Notes: generated by a model from the letters alone, not told the origin. Shown: positions 1 through 10,039, counted from the stretch's first letter. The stretch is DNA of 64,000 bases from Chelativorans multitrophicus (GCF_011317445.1 NZ_JAAAPL010000007.1:19090-83089), one strand, 5' to 3'. Made by a program: numbers and translations.

Positions 1-2
1 TC

Positions 3-134
3 TGCCCAGCGGATGTTGCGGTCCTCTTCATGGATCGCGCGCTGCGCATCGCCCATTCCTTCCGCCTTGCGGTCGCGTTCAGCCGTGGCGACGACACGCT
101 CGCGGTCCAGCCCATCCTCAAGGAAAGCCTCTGA
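3..134 (+). CDS. C-terminal end of an unrecognised protein (cut by window edge)
   Basis: An open frame enters from the left edge and stops with TGA at 132-134, giving about 43 residues ending in AVQPILKESL. Roughly 84% of its third codon positions are G or C, which supports coding on the plus strand. No family is recognised. A competing minus-strand start at position 54 (MGDAQRAIHEEDRNIRW) cannot be excluded; it would make a gene divergent from nsrR. More upstream sequence would settle it. Confidence 0.35.
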   Translation, partial: CPADVAVLFMDRALRIAHSFRLAVAFSRGDDTLAVQPILKESL

Positions 135-171
135 TGTCGAACTGGCCAGCGAATGCGGCGAGGAATGGCCA

Positions 172-633
172 ATGCGGCTGACGAGTTTTTCCGACTACGC
201 GTTGCGGATGTTGATGTACGCCGCGACGGCGGGGGACCGACTGATTACCATTGAGGAGGCAGCGCGCGCCTTCAGCGTGTCAAAGACGCATCTGAACAAG
301 GTCGCCAACACGCTCACGCGTGGCGGATACCTCAAGGCCGTGCGCGGTCGCTCCGGAGGACTGATGCTCGACCGCCGGCCGGAAACGATTCGCATCGGCG
401 ACGTAATCCGAATGACGGAGCCGGATTTCGCACTGGTCGAGTGCTTCGCAACGGGTAACCAGTGCATCCTCACGAACTCTTGCAAGCTGTCCGGCATGCT
501 CGGCGAGGCTATGGCCTCCTTCCATGAAACGCTCGATCGCTACACGCTGGCAGACATCACCCTGACGCCAGAGGATTTCTTCCCGGCACCGCTTCCTCCA
601 AGACGCGCAAGCGCAGCACGACTTTTCGAATGA
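172..633 (+). CDS. nsrR: Rrf2-family nitric-oxide-sensing repressor, NsrR-like
   Basis: Rrf2 winged-helix regulator of 153 residues starting MRLTSFSDYALRMLMY, the canonical NsrR N-terminus, which is why ATG 172 is preferred over the in-frame ATG at 13. The helix-turn-helix spans about residues 25-60. Three cysteines (C91, C98, C104, in CFATGNQC and CILTNSC) match the Fe-S ligand cluster of NsrR and IscR-type proteins. Known NsrR proteins lose repression when NO damages the cluster, so here it probably controls NO-stress or denitrification genes. It lies just upstream of a DUF1858 gene and the nirK cluster. Assignment to NsrR rather than another Rrf2 member rests on the N-terminus, Cys spacing and context. 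Confidence 0.85.
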   Translation: MRLTSFSDYALRMLMYAATAGDRLITIEEAARAFSVSKTHLNKVANTLTRGGYLKAVRGRSGGLMLDRRPETIRIGDVIRMTEPDFALVECFATGNQCILTNSCKLSGMLGEAMASFHETLDRYTLADITLTPEDFFPAPLPPRRASAARLFE

Positions 634-647
634 GTCCGCTTTTCAGT

Positions 648-661
648 TTGCTGCCGCGCAA
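648..661 (+). promoter_or_regulatory. Nnr/FNR-type box upstream of the DUF1858 gene
   Basis: TTGCTGCCGCGCAA has the TTG-N8-CAA layout of Crp/Fnr-superfamily half sites and resembles the boxes before pseudoazurin and nirK. Its centre is about 87 bp before ATG 742. It is inferred to bind the NnrR-like regulator encoded nearby. Confidence 0.55.
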
Positions 662-741
662 CGATCGCTTGCTTGAATGCGGTGAACATGGCCGTTTTCC
701 AGATGCGGATATCGGCTGTGAGACAGACACTACACGACGAC

Positions 742-939
742 ATGACGATGGATGCAATAATGCGAGAATGGCCGGCCACCATCCGCGTCGTCCTCGATCA
801 TGGACTGCTGTGCGTTGGCTGCCCTATCGCCCCATTTCATACCATCATCGATGCCGCGAGAGAACACGATTTGGACCCGGCCTCGCTCGCTCGAGACCTG
901 AAGAGGGCGGTTGCAGAAGAGGACACCGGCACCAGCTAG
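742..939 (+). CDS. DUF1858 domain protein (hybrid-cluster-associated redox disulfide type)
   Basis: Sixty-five residues starting MTMDAIMREWPATIRVVLDHG. It contains the CVGCPIAPFHTI segment, the CxxC signature of the DUF1858/redox-disulfide domain often found with hybrid cluster proteins and nitrogen-oxide genes. An in-frame ATG at 673 would add 23 residues that do not look like the domain, so 742 is preferred although no strong Shine-Dalgarno sequence is visible. The stop shares CTAG with the stop of the opposing regulator gene. The upstream Nnr box suggests induction under denitrifying or NO conditions. The biochemical role of this small domain is not established. Confidence 0.75.
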   Translation: MTMDAIMREWPATIRVVLDHGLLCVGCPIAPFHTIIDAAREHDLDPASLARDLKRAVAEEDTGTS

Positions 940-1640
940 GTCTTGGACGTGCGTCCTTCCGCAAGCATGAGCAGTTGATGCGGCTCGGTCACGGTCACCT
1001 TCTGACGTCCGCTTTTGACCAGACCCTGTTCCTCCCACGCGGTGAGGAGCCGGCTGACTGTGTGCAACGTCGTTCCCGTCATCTCGGCGATATCCTGCCG
1101 AGAGATCGGAAAATCGATGAGCACGCCTTCGTCCGTCCTTCTGCCCGTTTGACTGACAAGTTTGAGGAGGGCGTGGGCGACGCGCCGGTCTACCTGTTCC
1201 GTCGACATTTCAACGACCCGCGTATGCGCGTCCTGCAGTCTGCTGCCAACTGTTCTGTATGTGTTGACGCCAAAATCAGGAAACGCGGCGGCGAATTCCG
1301 GCCAGAGCCGACCCGGCCAGGCGAGCACCACGCAGTCGACGGCGGCGATGGCACTCGCCGGATAGGTCGTGCGGCCAAGCGCGTGGGCGATCCCCATCAG
1401 CTCACCGGGGCTGATGTAGCGCACGATCACCTGCTGGCCATCGGGCGTCGTCTTCACCACCCGCACATGCCCGTCGAGCAGCAGGAAGAAAGAATGCGCT
1501 TCTCCTTCCTGCTCGAAGACCGCTTCGCCCTTGGCGATGCGGAGCGAGCGGGCCTGCCCGACCATGCGGTCGAGATCAACCGCGGACAGGCCCTGAAATG
1601 GGGCAAGCCCGGAAATCAGCGAGCGGTCGAGACGGCTCAA
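936..1640 (-). CDS. nnrR: Crp/Fnr-family regulator, NnrR-like
   Basis: A cyclic-nucleotide-binding-like domain (about residues 10-125) is followed by a C-terminal winged helix containing FPISRQDIAEMTGTTLHTVSRLLTAWEE, the DNA-recognition part of Crp/Fnr proteins. No N-terminal cysteine cluster is present, so it is NnrR/DNR-like rather than an Fe-S FNR. The open frame extends to an ATG at 1787, but those 49 residues look non-native. A TTG at 1640 has a GAAGGA Shine-Dalgarno eight bases upstream and gives a normal 234-residue protein beginning LSRLDRSLISGL. Proteins of this type activate nirK and nor genes in response to NO. Candidate target boxes lie before three nearby genes and one distant gene. 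Confidence 0.8.
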   Translation of the reverse strand: MSRLDRSLISGLAPFQGLSAVDLDRMVGQARSLRIAKGEAVFEQEGEAHSFFLLLDGHVRVVKTTPDGQQVIVRYISPGELMGIAHALGRTTYPASAIAAVDCVVLAWPGRLWPEFAAAFPDFGVNTYRTVGSRLQDAHTRVVEMSTEQVDRRVAHALLKLVSQTGRRTDEGVLIDFPISRQDIAEMTGTTLHTVSRLLTAWEEQGLVKSGRQKVTVTEPHQLLMLAEGRTSKT

Positions 1641-1767
1641 GTTCAAGTTCCTTCGGTCATCTGCCGGCGACCGCCTCGGTCGGAGGCCACCACAGGAATG
1701 TCCCACACACAACGCGTCGCGGCAATCCTCGCGCGCTGCGACCTTTTCGGCTCGCAGTACAATCTGT

Positions 1768-1781
1768 TTGCGTTGCAGCAA
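1768..1781 (+). promoter_or_regulatory. Nnr-type box upstream of pseudoazurin
   Basis: TTGCGTTGCAGCAA is an imperfect inverted repeat (TTGCG-N4-AGCAA). Its centre is 77 bp before ATG 1852, the same spacing as the nirK box. It also lies between the divergent nnrR-like gene and pseudoazurin, so it could serve autoregulation. Confidence 0.6.
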
Positions 1782-1851
1782 AGTCATTGACGGAGGCGTG
1801 GCCTATACAAACCCCAACGGTTGAATCCGTCATAAGAGGAAAGGCAATGTC

Positions 1852-2292
1852 ATGAGATTCAAAATCGCCATCGCGGCCGCGTTCGCCGGTCTTTTGCTGG
1901 CCGGCGCCGCCCAGGCCGCCGACCATCAGGTCCAGATGCTCAACAAGGGCGAGAAAGGCGCAATGGTGTTCCAGCCCGACTTCATCGTCGCCGCGCCCGG
2001 TGACACCATCACCTTCGTGCCGACTGACAAGTCGCACGACGCCGAAAGCATCAAGGGGATGATCCCCGACGGCGCCGAACCGTTCAAGGGCAAGATGAAC
2101 GAACAGATCACCGTGGCCTTCGACAAGGAGGGAGTCTATGGCGTCAAATGCACGCCGCACTACGGTATGGGCATGGTCGCGCTCGTCGTCGTCGGCAAGC
2201 CGGTGAATCTCGACCAGGCCAAGGCCGTCAAGCAGACAGGCAAGGCCAAGAAGGTGTTCGAGCAGTTGTTTGCTGCAGTTCCCACGAATTGA
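1852..2292 (+). CDS. Pseudoazurin, periplasmic blue copper electron carrier
   Basis: A 146-residue cupredoxin with a Sec signal peptide ending near AQA-ADHQV (residue 23). The type 1 copper ligands are visible as H62 (KSHDAES), C100, H103 and M108 in VKCTPHYGMGMV, with the C-x2-H-x4-M spacing of pseudoazurin. In related bacteria pseudoazurin donates electrons to copper nitrite reductase, which is encoded 1.7 kb downstream. The gene follows an Nnr-type box and precedes nnrS, with which it is probably co-transcribed. Confidence 0.93.
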   Translation: MRFKIAIAAAFAGLLLAGAAQAADHQVQMLNKGEKGAMVFQPDFIVAAPGDTITFVPTDKSHDAESIKGMIPDGAEPFKGKMNEQITVAFDKEGVYGVKCTPHYGMGMVALVVVGKPVNLDQAKAVKQTGKAKKVFEQLFAAVPTN

Positions 2293-2328
2293 CAGGCTGC
2301 ATTGACTGCATGGCGCCGGCCAGATGTC

Positions 2329-2357
2329 GGGTTCCCGGATCCAAGGGCCGGGAACCC
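2329..2357 (+). terminator. 10-bp perfect hairpin between pseudoazurin and nnrS
   Basis: GGGTTCCCGG (2329-2338) pairs perfectly with CCGGGAACCC (2348-2357) around a 9-nt loop. No T tract follows, and the nnrS start is 15 bp downstream. It may be an intercistronic processing or attenuation element that raises pseudoazurin output relative to nnrS. Confidence 0.5.
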
Positions 2358-2371
2358 CTCGGGAGACGATA

Positions 2372-3577
2372 ATGGCAATAGCGCGCACCAGGCCGGGCAA
2401 CTATCCGGCGCTTCTATCCTATGGCTTTCGGCCGTTCTTCCAGCTGGGTTCGCTCTATGCTGGATTGACGGTTCTGTTCTGGCTACCGCTATTTTACGGC
2501 AGGCTTGCGACCGCAAGCATCTTCACGCCGATTGACTGGCACATCCATGAGATGCTGTTCGGCTATCTCGCGGCGATCGTGACAGGCTTCCTCCTGACCG
2601 CCATACCGAACTGGACAGGTCGCCTGCCGGTGCAAGGCATGCCGCTTCTTGCCCTGGTTCTCCTGTGGCTTGCAGGACGGTTCGCCGTCTTCTTCTCTGC
2701 AGAAACCGGCTGGCTCGCCGCTGCGGCGATCGATTGCTCGTTTCTGGCAGCGGTCGCCCTGGCGGCCGCGACCGAGATTGCCGCCGGCCGCAACTGGCGA
2801 AATCTCAAAGTGCTTGTCCCGGTATCCGTGCTGCTTGCAGCCAACGTCCTGTTCCATGCCGAAGCTCACTTTGCCGGGATTTCCGACATCAGCCGCCGGC
2901 TTGGCATCGGCGCGGCGATCGTTCTCATTATGATTATTGGAGGACGGATCATTCCGAGCTTCACGCGCAACTGGCTAGCCCGGCAAAATCCGGGGCGGCT
3001 CCCGATTCCCTTCGGCCGGTTCGACACTGCGGCAATTATGCTTTCCGCCGCGGCGCTGGCGGCCTGGACATTTCTGCCCGACCGGGTTGAAACGGGCGCG
3101 GCACTACTTGCCGCTGCGTTATTCAATCTCCTCCGGCTACTACGCTGGGCCGGCGACCGTACGATGCGCGATCCGCTCGTCCTTGTCCTGCACGCCGCCT
3201 ATTTCTTCGTGCCTGCCGGGCTGGTGCTCGCCGGTCTAGCGATCGTCGTTCCGGAAAGCGTTCCGACCGCGGCCGCCATTCATGCTTTCGGCGTCGGTGC
3301 GATCGGATGCATGACGCTCGCGGTCATGACGCGCGCCACACTAGGCCACACGGGACGGGAATTGCGGGCTGACGTCGGCACCTGCCTGGTCTACACTGCA
3401 ATTGTGGTGGCCGCGTTGCTACGCATAGCGGCAGCCTTCGCGCCCACGGAGGCCGGGCTGCTGCATGGATCGGCGGCCCTGTGGGTGGGTGCATTCCTCG
3501 GATATGGTGTCCTGTTCGGCGGCATGCTGGTGCGCCCCAAACTTCGTGCGCGGCAGCCAAACATCTCGCCTTCCTGA
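2372..3577 (+). CDS. nnrS: NnrS family membrane protein
   Basis: A polytopic membrane protein of 401 residues with about twelve hydrophobic segments. The N-terminus (ALLSYGFRPFFQLGSLYAGL) and the segment IDWHIHEMLFGYLAAIVTGFLLTAIPNWTG are typical of NnrS, a haem- and copper-containing protein that protects cells against NO stress. Start ATG 2372 follows a GGGAG ribosome site; an in-frame ATG at 2324 lies in the intercistronic hairpin region and is less likely. It lies between pseudoazurin and nirK, so it is part of the NO-responsive set. The exact reaction of NnrS remains unsettled in the literature. Confidence 0.92.
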   Translation: MAIARTRPGNYPALLSYGFRPFFQLGSLYAGLTVLFWLPLFYGRLATASIFTPIDWHIHEMLFGYLAAIVTGFLLTAIPNWTGRLPVQGMPLLALVLLWLAGRFAVFFSAETGWLAAAAIDCSFLAAVALAAATEIAAGRNWRNLKVLVPVSVLLAANVLFHAEAHFAGISDISRRLGIGAAIVLIMIIGGRIIPSFTRNWLARQNPGRLPIPFGRFDTAAIMLSAAALAAWTFLPDRVETGAALLAAALFNLLRLLRWAGDRTMRDPLVLVLHAAYFFVPAGLVLAGLAIVVPESVPTAAAIHAFGVGAIGCMTLAVMTRATLGHTGRELRADVGTCLVYTAIVVAALLRIAAAFAPTEAGLLHGSAALWVGAFLGYGVLFGGMLVRPKLRARQPNISPS

Positions 3578-3592
3578 AGCGAGGTTCCCAGT

Positions 3593-3820
3593 ATGGCTGC
3601 TTCGAATCGTAGTGAATGCACCGATCGTCTGGAGGCGATAGCCCGCGAGGCCTATGACCGTTGCCATCCTGACGACAGCTTCGACGACTTGGCGCGGCGG
3701 GCGCGCTTTTCGAAGGAAGACCGAGGCCTGCTGGACGATTGGCTCGCCTTTGCGCGACGGGAACTTCAGAGTGTCAGGAACGATCAAAAAACTGGCGCAC
3801 CCCGTGGCGGGAACTGGTGA
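3593..3820 (+). CDS. Small acidic protein of unknown function in the nir cluster
   Basis: Seventy-five residues, with a GAGG ribosome site 9 nt before ATG 3593 and 15 bp after the nnrS stop, so probably co-transcribed with nnrS. It has no signal peptide or membrane segment, two cysteines and a mostly helical, acidic centre (DDSFDDLARRARFSKEDRGLLDDWL). No family is recognised. The spacing and ribosome site support it being real. Confidence 0.6.
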   Translation: MAASNRSECTDRLEAIAREAYDRCHPDDSFDDLARRARFSKEDRGLLDDWLAFARRELQSVRNDQKTGAPRGGNW

Positions 3821-3896
3821 TGCCTCGCTCCATGCGTTTCCTCTTGACCCGCGATCCGACCGGCTTGGATCTCGCTGAAGCTACACGCATCGTACG

Positions 3897-3912
3897 TTTG
3901 CGCCAGCGCAAA
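3897..3912 (+). promoter_or_regulatory. Nnr-type box upstream of nirK
   Basis: TTTGCGCCAGCGCAAA is a perfect inverted repeat (TTTGCG-N4-CGCAAA). Its centre is about 77 bp before ATG 3982. It is the best-conserved of the three boxes in this cluster and the likely binding site for the NnrR-like protein. Confidence 0.75.
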
Positions 3913-3981
3913 GACCATCTGCACCGAGGGCGATAGATATTCTCCGCAAAGAGCAATCAGGCTCAATAAGGAGACAAGAAG

Positions 3982-5082
3982 ATGTTCACGCGACGCGAAG
4001 CACTGTTTGGCGTGGCCGGCGCGGCGGTGATTGCAACGCTGCCCGTCGGGCTCAATATGGCCCACGCCGCCGATGTGGCAGGCCTCTCGCGCGAGAAGGT
4101 CGCGCTGGTCGCTCCGCCATTCGTCCATGCGCATCAGCAGGTCGCCACAGGCGGCCCGAAGGTCGTTGAGTTCCAGCTCACCATCAAGGAGCAGCCGGTC
4201 GTCATCGACGGTGACGGTACCACGCTGCAGGCAATGACCTATGATGGCTCGATCCCGGGGCCGATGATGGTTGTCCATGAAAACGACTATGTCGAACTGA
4301 CGCTCATCAATCCTGACACCAACGAGATGCCGCACAACATCGATTTCCACGCGGCCACCGGTGCGCTGGGCGGCGGCGCCCTTACAAACGTCAACCCCGG
4401 CGAGCAGGCGGTATTGCGCTTCAAGGCGACGCGTGCCGGCACGTTTGTCTACCACTGCGCACCTTCGGGCATGATTCCCTGGCACGTCGTTTCGGGCATG
4501 AGCGGAACGATCATGGTGCTGCCACGTGACGGGCTCAAGGATCATGAAGGCAAGCCGCTGATCTACGACAAAGTTCTCTATATTGGTGAGAGCGACTTTT
4601 ACGTCCCCCGCGACGAGAACGGCAATTTCAAGAAGTTCGAGACCCTTGGCGACAGCTACGACGAAACGCTGAAGGTGATGCGCGGTCTCATTCCGACCCA
4701 TGTCGTTTTCAACGGCAAGGTGGGTGCGTTGACCGGCGACAACGCCCTGAAGGCAAAGGTGGGGGAGAAGGTTCTGATCGTTCATTCCCAGGCCAACCGC
4801 GATACCCGGCCACACCTGATCGGCGGTCATGGCGACTTTGTCTGGGAGCAGGGTAAGTTCGCCAACGCTCCGGACCGCGACCTCGAAACCTGGTTTATCC
4901 GTGGCGGCTCGGCGGGAGCTGCGTTCTATATGTTCCGCCAACCCGGCGTCTACGCCTACGTTAACCACAATCTGATCGAAGCTGCCGAACTCGGGGCCAC
5001 GGCACACATCGTGGTCGAAGGAAACTGGGACGACGACCTGATGACGCAGGTCGCAGCACCTGGTCCCATCCCGACCAATTGA
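3982..5082 (+). CDS. nirK: Copper-containing nitrite reductase (NO-forming)
   Basis: Two-cupredoxin NirK of 366 residues that reduces nitrite to NO in the periplasm. The N-terminus has a Tat-like TRREALFG motif. Type 1 copper ligands are H118 (PHNIDFH), C159, H168 and M173 (in [17 protein letters not shown]). Type 2 ligands are H123, H158 and H329 (VNHN). The catalytic residues are D121 and H278 ([11 protein letters not shown]). The chain is full length for the green class I enzymes. Pseudoazurin nearby is the probable electron donor and nirV follows. No nor genes are in the window, so NO removal must be encoded elsewhere. Confidence 0.97.
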   Translation: MFTRREALFGVAGAAVIATLPVGLNMAHAADVAGLSREKVALVAPPFVHAHQQVATGGPKVVEFQLTIKEQPVVIDGDGTTLQAMTYDGSIPGPMMVVHENDYVELTLINPDTNEMPHNIDFHAATGALGGGALTNVNPGEQAVLRFKATRAGTFVYHCAPSGMIPWHVVSGMSGTIMVLPRDGLKDHEGKPLIYDKVLYIGESDFYVPRDENGNFKKFETLGDSYDETLKVMRGLIPTHVVFNGKVGALTGDNALKAKVGEKVLIVHSQANRDTRPHLIGGHGDFVWEQGKFANAPDRDLETWFIRGGSAGAAFYMFRQPGVYAYVNHNLIEAAELGATAHIVVEGNWDDDLMTQVAAPGPIPTN

Positions 5083-5113
5083 TCGGGCGCAACACGCAAT
5101 AGCAGTCGCTGTC

Positions 5114-5140
5114 GACCCGCCTTCGCCCTCAAGGCGGGTC
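5114..5140 (+). terminator. 10-bp perfect hairpin between nirK and nirV
   Basis: GACCCGCCTT (5114-5123) pairs perfectly with AAGGCGGGTC (5131-5140) around a 7-nt loop. No T run follows and nirV starts 21 bp later. As with the pseudoazurin-nnrS hairpin, it could protect or partly terminate the abundant nirK message. Confidence 0.55.
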
Positions 5141-5160
5141 GTCCGTGCGAGGACACAGTC

Positions 5161-6030
5161 ATGAAACTCAAGACCCCTTCATTGCTTGCCCTGACCGCGG
5201 CGCTCGGACTTGCGGCCGCCGTCGGGCTCGGCGGTCGCGGGGCAGACCCAACCACGAGCGTGGGACCGATCGCCACCATCGCCATCGCGCCGGGCTCGTT
5301 CACTTTCAGGCCGCCCGGCGATTATCTTCGGTCAAACCGGCCCGTCGACGCGCCGCTACGCAAGATGGATGTCCGCGCTGGCTTCGAGATCATGAAGTAT
5401 CAGGTCAGCGTCGCCGACTATGCGCGCTGCGTGGCGGACGGTGCCTGCTTAGCCGCGGAGGGCCGTGCGTCGATGCCGGAAACAATGCCAGTGACCGGCG
5501 TCAACTATCGTGACGCCACCGCCTATACAGTTTGGCTATCTAGCGCGACGGGTGAAAGCTGGCGCCTTCCGACCGACGCGGAATGGGCTTTTGCCGCGGC
5601 AGAGCGCTTCCCTGACGAAGCGCTTGGACTGCTAGATGACGGCACTAACCCCGCCACGCGTTGGCTCGCTCGCTACCGCAACGAGGCAGGCAAGGCGGCG
5701 CCCGATCCCGAGCCGAAACCTCAAGGATTCTTCGGCGTCAACAGCAAGGGACTTGCCGACGTTGCAGGCAATGTTTGGGACTGGACGACGACCTGCTATG
5801 CGCATGCCAGCCTCAACGCCGATGGCAGCATCGCCGAAAGCACAGAGAACTGCGGTGTGCGCGTGGTCGGTGGCCGGCATCGGGGCTACATGTCCTTTTT
5901 CATCCGCGACGGCAAAAGCGGTGGATGTGCGGCCGGCATGGCGCCGCATAATCTTGGCATCCGGTTGGTTCGCGACAAGCCTTCGGCGATCGCCCGACTG
6001 AGGAGCCTGCTGAACAGGACGGCAAGCTGA
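5161..6030 (+). CDS. nirV: NirV, formylglycine-generating-enzyme-like periplasmic protein
   Basis: A 289-residue protein with an N-terminal signal sequence and an FGE-sulfatase (SUMF1) domain covering about residues 40-275. Typical motifs are PVTGVNYRDATAYTVWLS, WRLPTDAEWAFAA and GLADVAGNVWDWT. NirV routinely follows nirK in alphaproteobacteria. Its function is not proven, though a role in nitrite reductase maturation is assumed. GAGGA lies just before ATG 5161. The spacing and hairpin suggest co-transcription with nirK. Confidence 0.9.
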   Translation: MKLKTPSLLALTAALGLAAAVGLGGRGADPTTSVGPIATIAIAPGSFTFRPPGDYLRSNRPVDAPLRKMDVRAGFEIMKYQVSVADYARCVADGACLAAEGRASMPETMPVTGVNYRDATAYTVWLSSATGESWRLPTDAEWAFAAAERFPDEALGLLDDGTNPATRWLARYRNEAGKAAPDPEPKPQGFFGVNSKGLADVAGNVWDWTTTCYAHASLNADGSIAESTENCGVRVVGGRHRGYMSFFIRDGKSGGCAAGMAPHNLGIRLVRDKPSAIARLRSLLNRTAS

Positions 6031-6369
6031 TCTCGACCTGCCACCGGCGAAGTCGAAGCGGAGAACGTCCCCTCTCTTTCGCTGTGCCCGTCAAAGCCGC
6101 CGACAATCGATTCGCCGTCGCAAATCGTTACTAAGACGCGCGGGGCGTCAGCTCTTCGGTGTTCCGACTTCAGTAGCCTTGGCTTGTCGACGCCCATTCT
6201 GCAGCGGCTGCAAATCAACCAGTCACAATCACAGTGAAAAGGTACTAGCAGTTTCTCAGCGCTCCACATGCAAGAGTCCGGGCTGAGCATCGCGCCGGCG
6301 CGCTACGATTGACGCCCCCAGCGACAGAGGAACTAGGGAAGCACCGGCGAACAACGGAAATGGCCTCCC
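6031..6369. other. Intergenic, no gene seen
   Basis: The stretch lies between the convergent stops of nirV and the lysR gene. It holds only short frames without ribosome sites and a small palindrome, TGCAGCGGCTGCA (6200-6212). No RNA gene or recognisable terminator was found. Confidence 0.5.
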
Positions 6370-7281
6370 TCAGCCGGTCCTATCGCCGGGCCTTTCGGCT
6401 TGGCTGAGATGTTCCGCAATATAGGTTTCCAGGCAGTGTATCGCCTCAGCGGATTCGACCGCGAGGAGGCGATGCAGCCGAACCTCCAGATGCCCAAGCG
6501 AATTCAGCCCGTCGGGGCTTCCCAAGAGCCGAACGTCGCCCGGAAGAGTGCTCTGCACCATGGCGGTGACGCCGAGCCCGGCCCTAACCGCAGCAATTGC
6601 GGCGGTATAGCTCGAACTAAGGTAGCTGATGCGGCAGAGCTTCGCCTCCCTGTTCAGTTGATACAGCATAAGCTTCCGATAGATGCAGGGCGGCGGCGCC
6701 AAGACCAGCGGTAGGGGGCTTCGCATGTGTCCAAAATGATCCGCGCTGGTGAACCATACCAGCGGTTCCGTATGGATGAGCTTACCACTGCCGGCCCGCT
6801 GATTGTCGTGCAAGGCCACGACAAGGTCGAATTCGCCATTTTGCTGACGTGTAAGAAGATTCTCGCTGAGATCGCTCGTGACTTCGAGCATGACATTGGG
6901 ATGGGCCTGCGCAAAACGTCCGAGCAGATGGGGTAGCATGGAGGCGGTGTATTCGCTCGGTGCGCCAAGCCGTACCCTGCCAGACACTGCCGGGCTTTGC
7001 ATCAACGCCAGAACCTCATCATTTAGCGCCAGCATGCGGCGGGCATATTGTGCGAAAGTACGTCCCTGACCGGTGAGTTGCAGACTATGAGCGTCGCGCT
7101 GAAATAGCTGCGTGCCGACGACCTCCTCCAGCCGCTTTATCTGAAGGCTGACTGCTGACTGCGTGCGCCCCACCATCTCAGCCGCACGAGTGAAACTGCC
7201 CCCGTCGATTGCACTGACGAAACTGCGCATCAGGTCTGTAGGGATGTTCGGCACGACGATCCTATCATAAATGATCTTCAT
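6370..7281 (-). CDS. LysR-family transcriptional regulator
   Basis: A 303-residue LysR protein. The N-terminal winged helix (about residues 14-73) has the typical MRSFVSAIDGGSFTRAAEMVGRTQSAVSLQIKRLE pattern, followed by an effector-binding domain. It is transcribed away from glyA with 105 bp between the start codons, the standard layout for a LysR regulator of the adjacent operon, so it probably controls the glycine/serine genes. The effector may be glycine, serine or a folate-derived signal, but the sequence does not say which. An internal start (MRSFV) is possible but not needed. Confidence 0.88.
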   Translation of the reverse strand: MKIIYDRIVVPNIPTDLMRSFVSAIDGGSFTRAAEMVGRTQSAVSLQIKRLEEVVGTQLFQRDAHSLQLTGQGRTFAQYARRMLALNDEVLALMQSPAVSGRVRLGAPSEYTASMLPHLLGRFAQAHPNVMLEVTSDLSENLLTRQQNGEFDLVVALHDNQRAGSGKLIHTEPLVWFTSADHFGHMRSPLPLVLAPPPCIYRKLMLYQLNREAKLCRISYLSSSYTAAIAAVRAGLGVTAMVQSTLPGDVRLLGSPDGLNSLGHLEVRLHRLLAVESAEAIHCLETYIAEHLSQAERPGDRTG

Positions 7282-7386
7282 GCTAACATAAGAACTATGA
7301 ACTTCAACAATGATAATCGATGGATATCCTTTGCCGAAGAATCGGGCAGTCTGCGCTGACCCTCATCAAATCGGAGAATCAGAAAA
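7282..7386. promoter_or_regulatory. Divergent lysR-glyA promoter region
   Basis: These 105 bp separate the lysR and glyA starts and are clearly AT-richer than the flanks (for example AACAATGATAATCGATGG). They should carry both promoters and the LysR operator. No exact operator could be assigned, and there is too little space for a glycine riboswitch. Confidence 0.5.
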
Positions 7387-8650
<1,264 letters not shown>

Positions 8651-8658
<8 letters not shown>

Positions 8659-10039
8659 TTTCGACCTGATCGTCATCGGCGCCGGCCCGGGCGGCTATGT
8701 CGCGGCACTCAGGGCGGCACAGGCCGGCATGCGGGTAGCCTGCATTGACGAGCGTGCCACCGCCGGCGGCACCTGCCTGAATGTCGGCTGCATTCCCTCG
8801 AAGGCGCTGCTGTCATCGACCGAACACTGGGCAGGGTTGAAGTCCCTCGCCGACCACGGCATCGAGACCGAAGCCGCCCGCGTTGACCTTTCGCGCATGA
8901 TGGCGCGCAAGGACAAGGTGGTTTCCGACCTGACCAAAAGCATCGCCTTCCTGTTCAACAAGGCCGGCGTGGAATTCATCCACGGGCGCGCGAGCATCGC
9001 CGCTCCGGGGCGGGTCACAGTTGGCGTACGCGAGATTTCATCCCAGCACATCCTGATCGCCACGGGGTCCGCGCCTGCTGTCCTGCCCAATGTCCCCTTC
9101 GACGAAAAGCTCGTCCTGTCGTCGACCGGCGCCTTGTCGCTCGCCAAGGTGCCGGATCGGCTGGTGGTGGTCGGCGCCGGCGTCATCGGCCTCGAGATCG
9201 GCCAGATTTGGTCGCGCCTTGGCGCCAAGGTAACCGTCGTTGAGTATCTTGACCGCATCTTGCCCGGCATGGACGGCGAAACTGCCAAGAATGCCCAGCG
9301 AATCTTCGCACGGCAAGGCATCGGCTTCATGCTGAACGCAGCCGTCGAGGCAGTCGTCGACAATGGCGAGACGGCAGAAATCAAAATCAAAAGCCGCGCG
9401 TCGGGCAAGGTTGAAAAGCTTCAGGCGGACGCTGTCCTCGTCGCCATTGGCAGGAAGCCCCACACCGGAGGACTGGGGCTTGAGGCTTTGCGCGTCAGGC
9501 GAGACGCCAGAGGCTTCATCGAAGTGGATGAGCAATTCCGAACAAGTGTGCCCGGCATCTTGGCTATCGGCGATGTCGTGCCCGGACCGATGCTCGCCCA
9601 CAAGGCGGAGGAAGACGCCGTCGCCTGCATCGATGCGCTGGCGGGTAAGCCGCATTGCGCACCCGACTACGGCCTCGTGCCGGGCGTGGTCTATACAACG
9701 CCGGAAATCGCTGGCGTGGGTCTGACGGAAGACGATGCGAGTGCCGCAGGACGCGCAGTTTTGATCGGAAAGGCCAGCTTCCTTGCAAACGGACGCGCCC
9801 GCGCGATCGGAACCACCGACGGCTTCGCCAAGGTTATCGCCTGCGCTGAAACAGGCAAGCTTCTCGGTGCGCATATCCTCGGCCACGGCGCCGGCGAACT
9901 GCTGCAGGAGCTCGTCCTGGCGCTTCGGTTCGGTGCGAGCCTGAACGATGTCGCCGGAACATCGCATGCCCATCCCGGAATGGGTGAGGCGGTGAAGGAG
10001 GCATGCCTGTCGGTACTCGACGCCAGAAGCTTGGACTGA
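8651..10039 (+). CDS. lpdA: Dihydrolipoyl dehydrogenase (L-protein of glycine cleavage)
   Basis: A 462-residue flavoprotein disulfide reductase. It has the FAD motif [12 protein letters not shown], the redox disulfide C42/C47 ([13 protein letters not shown]), an NAD-binding [10 protein letters not shown] segment, and the C-terminal [13 protein letters not shown] with the active-site His. MSDFDL (ATG 8651) is the normal start; the frame also opens at 8636. It overlaps glyA by 8 bp. Encoding E3 within the gcv operon implies a dedicated L-protein. A decayed homologue of this gene lies at 17.1-19.0 kb. Confidence 0.96.

Noticed and set aside
630..1790. Plus-strand 386-codon frame over the nnrR-like gene
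   Set aside because: It runs antisense to a clear Crp/Fnr gene and is very rich in Arg, His and Pro with no family motif.
3784..5007. Minus-strand 407-codon frame over nirK
   Set aside because: Shadow of nirK codon bias. It has no ribosome site or family motif.
6200..6212. TGCAGCGGCTGCA palindrome as an operator
   Set aside because: Short, with no promoter or gene placed to use it between two convergent stops.
7282..7386. Glycine riboswitch in front of glyA
   Set aside because: No CTCTCAGGC-type block is present and the gap is too short. The only glycine riboswitch seen is at 34.2 kb.
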